From the NCBI RefSeq assembly GCF_000349565.1, contig NZ_KB714628.1, forward strand, positions 38,684-73,681: a stretch of 34,998 nt of DNA, written 5' to 3'. Below the pieces are notes generated by a model that was not told the origin of the DNA, did no database searches, and saw only the letters and a program-made list of their open reading frames with translations. The position numbers and the translations under genes were made by a program. Positions 24,192 through 31,565 of the stretch are shown piece by piece (position 1 is the stretch's first letter; each line of letters starts with the position of its first letter). This stretch comes from Curtobacterium flaccumfaciens UCD-AKU. Lineage in GTDB: Bacteria > Actinomycetota > Actinomycetes > Actinomycetales > Microbacteriaceae.

Positions 24192-25445
24192 TCAGGCGGT
24201 CGCGACCCGGCGGGGCAGCAGCAGGTTGCCGACCGCGGCGACCACGACGACGGCGGCGGAGACCGCCGGCAGCAGCATCGCCGCTGCGGTGCCGTGCTGC
24301 TCGGCGACGTCACCCGCGATGGCGGAGGCGATCGACTGGCCGACGATGACCGCGGACCCGAGGATCGTCATGGTGGTGGCGGAGCGGCCGACGGGTGACC
24401 GGTCCGAGCCGAGGCTGTACTGGGCGACCAGGGTCGGCCCGATCCCGATGCCCATGATCGCGAGGATGACGCCCGCGGCGACGACGGAGTCGGCACTGGC
24501 GAACGCGACCGCACCGCCGAGGAGCACGACACCGAAGACGAGCCAGCGCCAGCCGAGGCCGAACGCCCGGGGGAACGCCGCCGACCCGAGCGCCAACCCG
24601 GCGGACCCGATGCCCATCAGGCCGTAGAGCAGACCAGCCTGCGAGGCCTCGCCGTGAGTCTCCATGAACGCGGTGAGCGAGGTGAGCGTCGAGCCGAAGA
24701 ACAGGCCGATGCCGAGGATGCCGACCACCACCACCACGAGTCGCGGGCGCAGGAGCTGCCGCGCGGGTGCCTGCGTCAGCTCCGCGTGCTGGCCGACCAC
24801 GAGCTTGCCGGTCGGGTGCAGCGCGAATGCGGTGACGAACACGAACGTCAGGACCGAGGCGCCGGCGACGGCCACCCACGGCGCGATCGCGCTGGCGAGG
24901 ATGCCGACCAGGAAGGGCCCGATGATGAAGACGGTCTCGTCGGCGGCGGACTCGTAGGCCATGGTGCCGCTGAGGGTCTTCTCGCGCCGTGCCGGGGCCA
25001 TCCGCTGGCCGATGATCGCGACGAGCCGCGTGCGGGACATCGGGGCGACCTGCGGGGCCGACGCACCGATGCAGAACGCGACCGCGAGGACCGCGAGGTC
25101 GGGCGCGGTGCCGCTGACGACGAACGGGAAGAACCCGAGCAGCGCCGCGTTCACCAGGCCGACGGGGACGAGCACCGCCCGCTGGCCGAAGCGGTCGGCC
25201 GCGGCGCCGACCAACGGGCCGAAGATCGCGGAGCCGATGCCGACGGCGGCGGAGTTGACGCCACCGAGGGCGACGGAGTCACGGGTGGCGACGACCAGTG
25301 TCAGGACGCCGACGACCATCATGGCGAACGGGAGCCGGGCGATGAACGCGACGGGGAAGTACCAACGGCCGGCGAGGGAGACGAGTGAGGCGTCGGCTGC
25401 GGCCGGAGTGGTGCCGGTGTCGCCGGTGGAACGGGTCTGGAGCAT
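24192..25445 (-). CDS. MFS transporter
   Basis: A 417-residue permease with twelve hydrophobic segments. Motif A appears as FGPLVGAAADRFGQRAVLVP after helix 2, and GSDRSPVGRSATTMTILGS marks the loop before the last helices. Residues 1-30 are hydrophilic. The family includes drug and sugar exporters; specificity is unknown. ATG at 25445 is chosen because GAGAAGG lies 10 nt upstream and the frame before it reads as a proline-rich non-coding stretch. A TGTTC-T-GAACA palindrome (25548-25558) lies about 100 nt upstream of the start. Confidence 0.88.
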   Translation of the reverse strand: MLQTRSTGDTGTTPAAADASLVSLAGRWYFPVAFIARLPFAMMVVGVLTLVVATRDSVALGGVNSAAVGIGSAIFGPLVGAAADRFGQRAVLVPVGLVNAALLGFFPFVVSGTAPDLAVLAVAFCIGASAPQVAPMSRTRLVAIIGQRMAPARREKTLSGTMAYESAADETVFIIGPFLVGILASAIAPWVAVAGASVLTFVFVTAFALHPTGKLVVGQHAELTQAPARQLLRPRLVVVVVGILGIGLFFGSTLTSLTAFMETHGEASQAGLLYGLMGIGSAGLALGSAAFPRAFGLGWRWLVFGVVLLGGAVAFASADSVVAAGVILAIMGIGIGPTLVAQYSLGSDRSPVGRSATTMTILGSAVIVGQSIASAIAGDVAEQHGTAAAMLLPAVSAAVVVVAAVGNLLLPRRVATA

Positions 25446-25799
25446 CGGGGTTGTGCCTTCTCGGCCCGACCCGGTTCGGCGGGGGCGGACCCATCGGGTG
25501 CCGCCGTTGTCCGCCGGGGAGCCGGCGGCCGGTAGATACACACTGCGTGTTCTGAACAGCGCCCATCGTACCAAGCGGGCGTCAGGGCCCCGGAGGAGTT
25601 CGGGCCGGGCTTGGTCCCGCCGGTCACGACACCCCGTCGGCCGGCCGCGGCGCGGTCGCAGACCGTCGCCTGCGGCGCCGCCAGCCGACAGTTCGCGACC
25701 AGTCGGCAGGCGACCCGCGACGTGTCGTGACCAGTCAGCTGAGCTGACCGGTCAACGAGATGCGACCAGCCGAGGAACTGCTGCGGCGCGGCGCTCGGG
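25446..25799. other. 354-bp intergenic region with a regulatory-looking repeat cluster
   Basis: No convincing gene is present: open frames here are arginine-rich shadows. TGTTCTGAACA (25548-25558) is an 11-bp palindrome upstream of the MFS gene. Four GACC(A/G)G(T/C)C copies lie at 25697-25704, 25729-25736, 25746-25753 and 25764-25771. The second and third are arms of a 13-bp inverted repeat with one mismatch (25728-25740 with 25742-25754), which may be the terminator behind the aldo-keto reductase gene. Confidence 0.5.
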
Positions 25800-26843
25800 T
25801 CAGGAGACCTCGCCCGCGCGGGCTCCCGCCCACAGGTCGACGTCGGTGATGCCGACGGAGTGCTCGTCGATGACGCGGAGCTCCTCGTCGGTGAACGACG
25901 TGTTCGACAGCGCAGCGACGTTGTCCTCGAGCTGCGAAACCCGCGACGCACCGATCACGAGCGAGGTCACCCGCTCGTCGCGGAGTGCCCAGGCGAGCGC
26001 GAGCTGCGCGAGGGACTGTCCGCGGGCGGCGGCGACGTCGTTCAGGGCGCGGAGGTGCTCGACGACCTCGGGCGTGATGCTCGACGCGTCGAGGGACTTG
26101 CCCGCCGCCGCTCGGGAGTCCTCGGGCACACCGTTCAGGTACTTGCCGGTCAGCAGCCCCTGCGCGAGGGCGGTGAAGCCGATCACGCCGAAGCCGAGTT
26201 CGCCGGCCGTGTCGAGCAGCCCCTCGGTCTCGATCCAACGGTTGAGCATCGAGTACGAGGGCTGGTGGATGAGGAGCGGGGTGCCGAGGTCGCGGAGGAT
26301 CTCGGCTGCCTGCCGACTGCGCTCGGCGTCGTACGACGAGATCCCGACGTACAGCGCCTTGCCCTGCTGGACCGCGGTGTGCAGGGCGCCCATCGTCTCC
26401 TCGAGCGGGGTCGACGCGTCGAGGCGGTGCGAGTAGAAGACGTCGACGTAGTCCAGGCCCGTGCGCTGCAGGGACTGGTCGAGCGAGGCGAGCACGTACT
26501 TGCGCGAGCCGCCGCCCTGCCCGTACGGTCCGGGCCACATGTCCCAGCCCGCCTTCGTCGAGACGACCATCTCATCACGGTACGGCCGGAAGTCCTCACG
26601 CATCAGGCGGCCGAAGTTCACCTCGGCGGCGCCGTACGGCGGGCCGTAGTTGTTCGCGAGGTCGTGGTGGGTGATCCCGAGGTCGAAGGCCCGACGGCTG
26701 ATGGCGCGCTGGTTCTCGAACGGCATGTCGTCCCCGAAGTTGTGCCAGTAGCCCAGGGAGAGCAACGGCAGGTCGAGGCCCGAGCGGCCGGTCCGGCGGT
26801 ACGTCATCGAGTCGTAGCGGTCGTCACTGGCGATGTAGGTCAT
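25800..26843 (-). CDS. Aldo/keto reductase, YghZ (Gpr)-like
   Basis: A 347-residue TIM-barrel reductase with the full catalytic tetrad: Asp61 and Tyr66 in HHDLANNYGPPYG, Lys97 in STKAGW and His139 in FYSHRLD. The start FENQRAISRRAFDLGITHHD and the GQGGGSRKYVLASLDQSLQR segment match E. coli YghZ, an NADPH-dependent L-glyceraldehyde 3-phosphate and methylglyoxal reductase. The cofactor region GASRVSQLEDNVAAL is at the C-terminus. The ATG at 26843 starts 12 residues before MTYRRTGRSG, where many homologues begin, so a shorter form is possible. It diverges from the DUF1801 gene at 26935. Confidence 0.88.
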   Translation of the reverse strand: MTYIASDDRYDSMTYRRTGRSGLDLPLLSLGYWHNFGDDMPFENQRAISRRAFDLGITHHDLANNYGPPYGAAEVNFGRLMREDFRPYRDEMVVSTKAGWDMWPGPYGQGGGSRKYVLASLDQSLQRTGLDYVDVFYSHRLDASTPLEETMGALHTAVQQGKALYVGISSYDAERSRQAAEILRDLGTPLLIHQPSYSMLNRWIETEGLLDTAGELGFGVIGFTALAQGLLTGKYLNGVPEDSRAAAGKSLDASSITPEVVEHLRALNDVAAARGQSLAQLALAWALRDERVTSLVIGASRVSQLEDNVAALSNTSFTDEELRVIDEHSVGITDVDLWAGARAGEVS

Positions 26844-26934
26844 GCAACGAGCCTGGCACTCGAAGACGGCCACGGCCTCGCGTGCTTCGCTTCGCGGACC
26901 CATGATGGGTGCACCAGACCACGAGGAGACGACG

Positions 26935-27390
26935 ATGGCACGGACGACGAAGACCGAGACCACCTTCACCGACGAGGAGCGCGCGGCGATGCAGGAGCAC
27001 GCCGCCGAGGTCAAGCGCACCCGCAGCACGAAGGGCACCAAGGCCGAGAAGGCAGCGGCCGACGCCGCGGCGGTCGAGGCGAAGATCGCCGAGATGCCCC
27101 AGCCGGACCGCGGCCTGGCGGAGCGCATCCACCGCCTCGCGCTCGAGGTCGCACCCGAACTCGCGCCGAAGCTCTGGTACGGCATGCCCGCCTACGCGCG
27201 CGACGGCAAGGCCGTGTTCTTCTTCCAGGACGCCGCGAAGTTCAAGGCCCGCTACGCGACGCTCGGGTTCCAGGACTCGGCCGCGCTCGACGACGGCACG
27301 TTCTGGCCGACGTCGTGGGCGATCAGCCCGGAGTTCTCCGAGGCCGACGAGGCACGGGTGGCCGAGCTGATCCGCCGCGCGGTCGGGTGA
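26935..27390 (+). CDS. DUF1801 domain-containing protein
   Basis: A 151-residue soluble protein. The first 75 residues are charged, Lys/Glu/Ala-rich and probably helical or coiled. The C-terminal half holds the DUF1801 (YdhG-like) core: APKLWYGMPAYARDGKAVFFFQ and then a DGTFWPTSWAI segment. Relatives include Bacillus frataxin-like YdhG, an iron donor, but function is untested in most members. GAGGAG 6 nt before the ATG fixes the start. The stop overlaps the next gene by 4 nt (GTGA), so it is co-expressed with the YdcF-like protein. Confidence 0.82.
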   Translation: MARTTKTETTFTDEERAAMQEHAAEVKRTRSTKGTKAEKAAADAAAVEAKIAEMPQPDRGLAERIHRLALEVAPELAPKLWYGMPAYARDGKAVFFFQDAAKFKARYATLGFQDSAALDDGTFWPTSWAISPEFSEADEARVAELIRRAVG

Positions 27391-28439
27391 CGGTGCTCGG
27401 GCTGGGGGCTGCTCCCGTCTTCGCCCTGCTGTTCCTGGTGCTGTACCTGCTGGGACGACGCCGGGACCCGCGGATGCTCCGCAACGGGGTGTTCCTGACC
27501 GCGGCCGTGCTGTTCGGGCTCGCGACGGTCGTGTCCGTGCTGACCGCGGTGGTCCCCGGGTTCAGCCTGCTCGTCGCCGTGGTGCTGTTGCTCGTGCCGC
27601 TCGCCGTGGTGGTGCTCGGGGTCGCCCTGGTCGCGAACGGCCTGCAGATGCTCCGGGCCGAGGGCCGCAGCGTCGGCAACCTGCTGTCGCTCGCCGCCGG
27701 GGTGGCCGTGTTCGTGCTGCCGGCGGTCGCCATCGCCCTGCTCGTCTCGGGGAGCGGCGAGGGCTTCACGCTCTGGGACGGCACGAAGATCGCGGTCGCC
27801 GTCCTGATGGTGTTCGTCTGCGGGTACTTCGCCCTGTCGCTGGTCGCCTTCGCCCTGTACTCGGTGGTCTACGGGCGGACGCGGCACGGCATCGTCCCCG
27901 ACACGATCGTCGTCCTCGGCTCCGGGCTCGTGCACGGCGAGGTCCCACCGCTGCTGCAGAGCCGGCTCGACCGGGCGCTCGGCGTCTACCGGGCCGAACG
28001 GAGCGCCGGACGCCGGCCGCTCCTCGTGCCGTCCGGCGGGCAGGGCGACGACGAACCCCGCCCCGAGGGCACCGCGATGGCCGAGTACCTGGTGGCGAAC
28101 GGCGCCGACCCGGACGACGTGGTGCCGGAGACCGCGTCCCGGAACACCCGCGAGAACCTGCGGTTCTCGCGGGACGTGCAGACGGCCGCCGGACGGGACG
28201 GCCAGATGGTCGTGGTCACGAACAACTACCACGTGCTGCGGGCCGCGACCCTGGCCCGTCGCCTCGACCTGCCGGCCCAGGTCGTCGGCGCGCGCACGGC
28301 CGCGTACTACGTCCCGAGCGCGTTCCTGCGGGAGTTCGCGGCCGTGATCGTCGAGCACCGCTGGCTCAACGTCGTCGCCTGCACGCCGTTCGTGCTGTTC
28401 ACCGGGTTCCTGCTCTGGGAGTCGTTCCAGCAGCGGTAG
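27387..28439 (+). CDS. YdcF family (DUF218) membrane protein
   Basis: A 350-residue protein with a GTG start. Four or five membrane helices fill residues 5-165, then a DUF218 domain starts at DTIVVLGSGLVHGEVPPLLQ and continues with LLVPSGGQGDDEPRPEGTAM, SRNTRENLRFSRDV and VVVTNNYHVLRAATLARR; one more helix closes the protein. DUF218 proteins (SanA, YdcF, ElyC) affect envelope integrity and polyprenyl-phosphate metabolism; YdcF binds SAM. The stop is overlapped by GACGCGACC and followed 14 nt later by a palindrome. Confidence 0.85.
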   Translation: MTVLGLGAAPVFALLFLVLYLLGRRRDPRMLRNGVFLTAAVLFGLATVVSVLTAVVPGFSLLVAVVLLLVPLAVVVLGVALVANGLQMLRAEGRSVGNLLSLAAGVAVFVLPAVAIALLVSGSGEGFTLWDGTKIAVAVLMVFVCGYFALSLVAFALYSVVYGRTRHGIVPDTIVVLGSGLVHGEVPPLLQSRLDRALGVYRAERSAGRRPLLVPSGGQGDDEPRPEGTAMAEYLVANGADPDDVVPETASRNTRENLRFSRDVQTAAGRDGQMVVVTNNYHVLRAATLARRLDLPAQVVGARTAAYYVPSAFLREFAAVIVEHRWLNVVACTPFVLFTGFLLWESFQQR

Positions 28440-28497
28440 ACGCGACCCACGGACGGACTGGAGGCCCGTGGCGGGCCCGCCACGCGCCTCCAGTCCG
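28439..28497. terminator. GGAGGC-family palindrome, copy 3
   Basis: GACGCGACC (28439-28447) overlaps the TAG stop. Arms 28454-28472 and 28479-28497 pair over 19 bp with one mismatch around GGGCCC; the left arm is CGGACTGGAGGCCCGTGGC. It lies between two genes on the same strand, ending the YdcF transcript before the soxR promoter. Confidence 0.75.
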
Positions 28498-28505
28498 AGC
28501 CGCCG

Positions 28506-28511
28506 TAAGAT
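28506..28511 (+). promoter_or_regulatory. -10 hexamer TAAGAT, probably leaderless
   Basis: TAAGAT ends 7 nt before the soxR ATG, with no ribosome binding site between. No good -35 is visible; that position falls inside the palindrome of copy 3, so the promoter may depend on an activator. Confidence 0.5.
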
Positions 28512-28530
28512 CTCGACCATGGTCGAGATC
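28509..28530. promoter_or_regulatory. 22-bp perfect palindrome centred on the soxR start codon
   Basis: GATCTCGACC (28509-28518), AT, then GGTCGAGATC (28521-28530) are exactly symmetric, with the centre inside the ATG. It overlaps the -10 hexamer. If the transcript is leaderless, only half the palindrome is transcribed, so an RNA hairpin is excluded and a DNA operator is more likely, perhaps for SoxR itself. Confidence 0.65.
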
Positions 28531-29019
28531 CAGCCGCCACGTCCCACCGACCTGCTGCCCATCGGCGAGATCGTGCGCCGCACGGGCGTGGCCGCCTCGG
28601 CCCTGCACTTCTACGAGCGCAAGGGGCTGATCCACCCGGAGCGCACCGACGGTGGCACGCGGATGTACCCGCGGCACGTCGAACGGCGGATCGCGATCAT
28701 CCAGGTGGCCAAGCGCCTCGGCATCCCGCTCAGCGAGGTCGCCGAGCAGTTCGAGGCGCTGCCCGCCGACCGCATGCCCTCGCTGCGCGACTGGAACCGG
28801 CTGAACGAGCGGTGGCGCGCACGACTGCGGGCCCGCCAGCTGGAGCTCGAGCGCCTGCAGCAGGAGATGACGCAGTGCATCGGCTGCGGCTGCGTCTCGC
28901 TCGGTGCCTGCTCGGTCGTGAACCCGGGCGACGCCCTGGGCGACGAGGGGCACGGCGCACGCCGACTGCTGCCGATCGAGGACGACGCAGCCGGCGCCGC
29001 CGAGGACGCTGTCGCCTAA
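28519..29019 (+). CDS. soxR: Redox-sensitive transcriptional regulator SoxR
   Basis: A 166-residue MerR-family protein. The MerR helix-turn-helix is at residues 13-40 (IGEIVRRTGVAASALHFYER), followed by a dimerisation helix and the [2Fe-2S] cluster motif CIGCGCVSLGAC with Cys120, Cys123, Cys125 and Cys131, the same spacing as in E. coli SoxR. SoxR senses redox-cycling compounds through cluster oxidation. In Actinobacteria it usually controls small efflux and oxidoreductase genes rather than soxS; no soxS is near, but a Bcr/CflA-type efflux gene lies 0.5 kb away. Its stop overlaps that of the convergent MarR gene by 4 bp. Confidence 0.93.
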   Translation: MVEIQPPRPTDLLPIGEIVRRTGVAASALHFYERKGLIHPERTDGGTRMYPRHVERRIAIIQVAKRLGIPLSEVAEQFEALPADRMPSLRDWNRLNERWRARLRARQLELERLQQEMTQCIGCGCVSLGACSVVNPGDALGDEGHGARRLLPIEDDAAGAAEDAVA

Positions 29020-29456
29020 CCCGCGCGCAGTCCGTCGTCGATCCGCTGCAGCAGCGCGAGTGCCTCGGCCGTGCCCCGCTCGTCGCCGCCGAGTGCCGTC
29101 CGGAGCTTGCCGGACCAGTGCCGGTAGAGCCGGTCGACGCTCTCCTGCGCCAGCGCGGTCGAGTGCAGCTGCACGGTACGGGCGTCGGCGGGGTCCTGGC
29201 GCCGCTCGACCATCCCCTTGGCCACGAGCGACCGGAGCGCGACGCTGAGGTTGCTGCGCTGCAGGGCGGTGGCCTCGGCGGTGGCGCTGGGCGAGGTGCC
29301 CGGGTTGCGGTTGATCCAGCGCATCACGAGCGCCTCGGTGCCGGTCAGCGGCACGATGTCGAGGGTCTCGGAGCCGTGTGGGTCGATGTCACGCGCGATC
29401 CTGAGCAGGACGTCCGCGAACTCGGCGAGGACGTGGTCGGACACGGCAGAGTGCAT
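29016..29456 (-). CDS. MarR family transcriptional regulator
   Basis: A 146-residue winged-helix regulator. The HTH runs through ATAEATALQRSNLSVALRSL with the wing hallmark RRQDPADARTVQLHSTALA; N- and C-terminal helices would form the dimer. No cysteine is present. The ATG at 29456 has TACAGT 6 nt upstream on its strand. It diverges from the MFS drug transporter gene with a 46-bp gap holding GTTATG-N4-CATAAC, so it most likely represses that pump and itself in response to a pumped compound. Confidence 0.9.
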   Translation of the reverse strand: MHSAVSDHVLAEFADVLLRIARDIDPHGSETLDIVPLTGTEALVMRWINRNPGTSPSATAEATALQRSNLSVALRSLVAKGMVERRQDPADARTVQLHSTALAQESVDRLYRHWSGKLRTALGGDERGTAEALALLQRIDDGLRAG

Positions 29457-29462
29457 GTCCGT

Positions 29463-29468
29463 ACTGTA
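29463..29468 (-). promoter_or_regulatory. -10 hexamer TACAGT, probably leaderless
   Basis: On the reverse strand TACAGT ends 6 nt before the MarR ATG at 29456. The operator-like repeat lies 17 nt further upstream, near where the -35 would be. Confidence 0.45.
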
Positions 29469-29485
29469 CCGATCTCCGGCGATGA

Positions 29486-29501
29486 GTTATGCTTTCATAA
29501 C
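29486..29501. promoter_or_regulatory. Probable MarR operator before the MFS gene
   Basis: GTTATG (29486-29491) and CATAAC (29496-29501) are inverted around CTTT. The repeat ends 1 nt before the MFS ATG at 29503 and contains TATGCT, a possible -10 for that gene. A repressor bound here would block the pump promoter directly. Confidence 0.6.
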
Positions 29502-29502
29502 A

Positions 29503-30747
29503 ATGACCACGGACACCGGAACCATCCGCGCGACGATCGCGACACCCACGACCAAGCAGCAGGGCATCACGACCGCGCTGCTCCTGGTGCTCGGCCTGCT
29601 CAGTGCCGTCGCCCCCTTCGCCACCGACCTGTACCTGCCGGCGTTCCCGCAGATGACCACCGAGCTCGGGGCGAGCGCCACCGCCGTGCAGCTCACCCTG
29701 ACCGCGTTCCTGGTGGGCGTGACCGCGGGCCAGCTCGTGTTCGGCCCGCTGTCCGACCGGTTCGGCCGTGTGCCGCCGCTCATCGCCGGCGCCGCCGTGT
29801 GCGTGCTCGCCAGCATCGCCGCGGTGCTCGCGCCGAACATCGGCGTGCTCATCGCCGCCCGCCTGCTGCAGGGCCTCGGCGGTGCGGCCGGCATGGTGAT
29901 CAGCCGTGCGGTCATCTCCGACCTGGCCACGGGCAAGTCCGCCGCCCGGGCGTTCTCGCTCATGATGATCGTCGGCGGGGTCGCCCCGGTCGTCGCACCG
30001 TTGCTCGGCGGTCTGCTCACGGGCCCGATCGGCTGGCGCGGCCTGCTCTCGATCGTGCTCGGCCTGTCGGTCGTCATGCTCGTCGCGGTCCTCGCCGTGA
30101 TCCGCGAGACCCACCTGAAGGAACACCGCGACACCCTGCGCGAGGAACGCCGCGGCTCGGGCTCCGCACTCCGAGCCCTGCGCTCCCGCACGTTCCTCGG
30201 CTACACGGCCGTGTTCGGCTTCGCGTTCGCCGTGATGATGGCCTACATCTCCGCATCACCGTTCCTGTACCAGGACATGATCGGCTTCGGCACGGTCGGC
30301 TACGGCCTGGCCTTCGGGCTGAACGCCCTGGCGCTGATGGGCGTCAGCATCCTGTCCGCCAAGCTCACCGCGACCCGTTCGGTCACCGGGGTGCTGTCGC
30401 TCGGCATCGTGCTCGTGCTCGCGTCGACCGTCGCGTTCGCGCTGCTCGTCGCCTCCGGGGCGCCGGTCATCTGGCTCGCCGTGCCGCTGTTCACCGCGGT
30501 GGGCTCGCTCGGCCTGGTGCTCGGCAACGCCACGGCGCTCGCCCTCGGTGCGGTTCCGTCGGCCGCCGGCAGCGCCTCGGCCGTGCTCGGTGCGCTGCAG
30601 TTCGGGCTCGCGGCGCTCGTGTCCCCGCTCGTCAGCATCGGCGGCTCGGACACCGCGGCACCGTTGGCGATCGTGATGCTCGCCGCCGCGGTGGTGGCCG
30701 TCGTGGCGCTGCTCGCGGCGCGGGGCCGGACCAGCACGGCCCGCTGA
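29503..30747 (+). CDS. Bcr/CflA family multidrug MFS transporter
   Basis: A 414-residue permease with twelve helices. Motif A appears as GQLVFGPLSDRFGRVPPLIA and the helix-1 signature as LSAVAPFATDLYLPAFPQM, both typical of Bcr/CflA drug:H+ antiporters; RLLQGLGGAAGMVISRAVISD is motif B and GGVAPVVAPLLGGLL motif C. Known substrates in the family include bicyclomycin, chloramphenicol and sulfonamides; the substrate here is unknown. The ATG at 29503 starts directly after the operator, with no ribosome binding site visible. The gene converges on the PAP2 gene with only 12 nt between stops and no hairpin in the gap. Confidence 0.9.
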   Translation: MTTDTGTIRATIATPTTKQQGITTALLLVLGLLSAVAPFATDLYLPAFPQMTTELGASATAVQLTLTAFLVGVTAGQLVFGPLSDRFGRVPPLIAGAAVCVLASIAAVLAPNIGVLIAARLLQGLGGAAGMVISRAVISDLATGKSAARAFSLMMIVGGVAPVVAPLLGGLLTGPIGWRGLLSIVLGLSVVMLVAVLAVIRETHLKEHRDTLREERRGSGSALRALRSRTFLGYTAVFGFAFAVMMAYISASPFLYQDMIGFGTVGYGLAFGLNALALMGVSILSAKLTATRSVTGVLSLGIVLVLASTVAFALLVASGAPVIWLAVPLFTAVGSLGLVLGNATALALGAVPSAAGSASAVLGALQFGLAALVSPLVSIGGSDTAAPLAIVMLAAAVVAVVALLAARGRTSTAR

Positions 30748-30759
30748 CCCAGCCCGGCG

Positions 30760-31467
30760 TCAGCCCCGCCGCGGCCGCAGGAACGGTACCCGCGGCATGA
30801 GCCAGTCGACCCACACCACCCGCACCCCCGGCGCCACGGCGAGCGCCCATAGGATCGAGGCAGCGGCGTCGGTCGGGTAGTGCACCGCGTCGATCGACAC
30901 CGCGAAGAACACGATCACGATGGCCACGACTCCCAGCGTCAACGCCAGTCGGTGCCACCGGGTCTCGCGGAGCAGCCAGATCAGGGCGATGACGAACGCC
31001 GTGATGTAGACCGTGTGCCCGCTCGGGTACCCGGGGTCGGGCTGCACCGGGAACGGGTGCGGCAGCACGGCGACGTCGGGCCGGGCACGGTGCACGATCT
31101 CCTTCACGACGGCGGACGGCACCCACGTGATCGCGATGGTGCCGCCGAACGCCAGCGCCGGGCGCAGGTCGCGCGTGCGCCACCAGATCACGGCGACGAC
31201 GACGACCGTGATCCCGATCGCCGGGGCCGGACTGATCACGTGGTAGACCGCCGTGGTGAACACCCCGGTGAACCCGGTGTGCAACGCGTTGAGGGCCTTG
31301 GACAGCCCGAGGTCCACCGTGCCCAGGGTGAACCCGACGATGGTGATGACGACGACCGCGATGACGGCGATCGCCACCGAGACGAGCGGGTACGGCGAAC
31401 GCTCGAGGATCCCGTACGCGGCGGGCTCCCGTCGGCGGGGACGGAGGAGCGGCGCGTCGTCGGTCAT
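30760..31467 (-). CDS. PAP2 superfamily phosphatase
   Basis: A 235-residue membrane protein with about six helices. PAP2 motifs: KEIVHRARP (K-x6-R-P, complete), GYPSGH with the acid/base His, and AVSIDAVHYPTD with the nucleophilic His and its Asp. In the last motif the usual SR-x5-H has no arginine: Val or Ile occupies the place. PAP2 enzymes dephosphorylate undecaprenyl pyrophosphate or phosphatidic acid outside the membrane, here plausibly recycling the wall lipid carrier. ATG at 31467 is preferred over an upstream in-frame ATG because the longer form adds a basic stretch unlike a signal. Confidence 0.86.
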   Translation of the reverse strand: MTDDAPLLRPRRREPAAYGILERSPYPLVSVAIAVIAVVVITIVGFTLGTVDLGLSKALNALHTGFTGVFTTAVYHVISPAPAIGITVVVVAVIWWRTRDLRPALAFGGTIAITWVPSAVVKEIVHRARPDVAVLPHPFPVQPDPGYPSGHTVYITAFVIALIWLLRETRWHRLALTLGVVAIVIVFFAVSIDAVHYPTDAAASILWALAVAPGVRVVWVDWLMPRVPFLRPRRG

Positions 31468-31565
31468 CAGACCATCGTGACAGCCCGACCTCGGCATCTG
31501 GGGTCGAGCGAGCCTCACGATCATCCGAAAGCGTTCAGCGCAGCGGTCGGGAGTAGACAGGACGC

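Noticed and set aside
25728..25754. A site-specific recombination or attachment site in the imperfect palindrome.
   Set aside because: No integrase or flanking direct repeats; a terminator or regulator-binding role is simpler.
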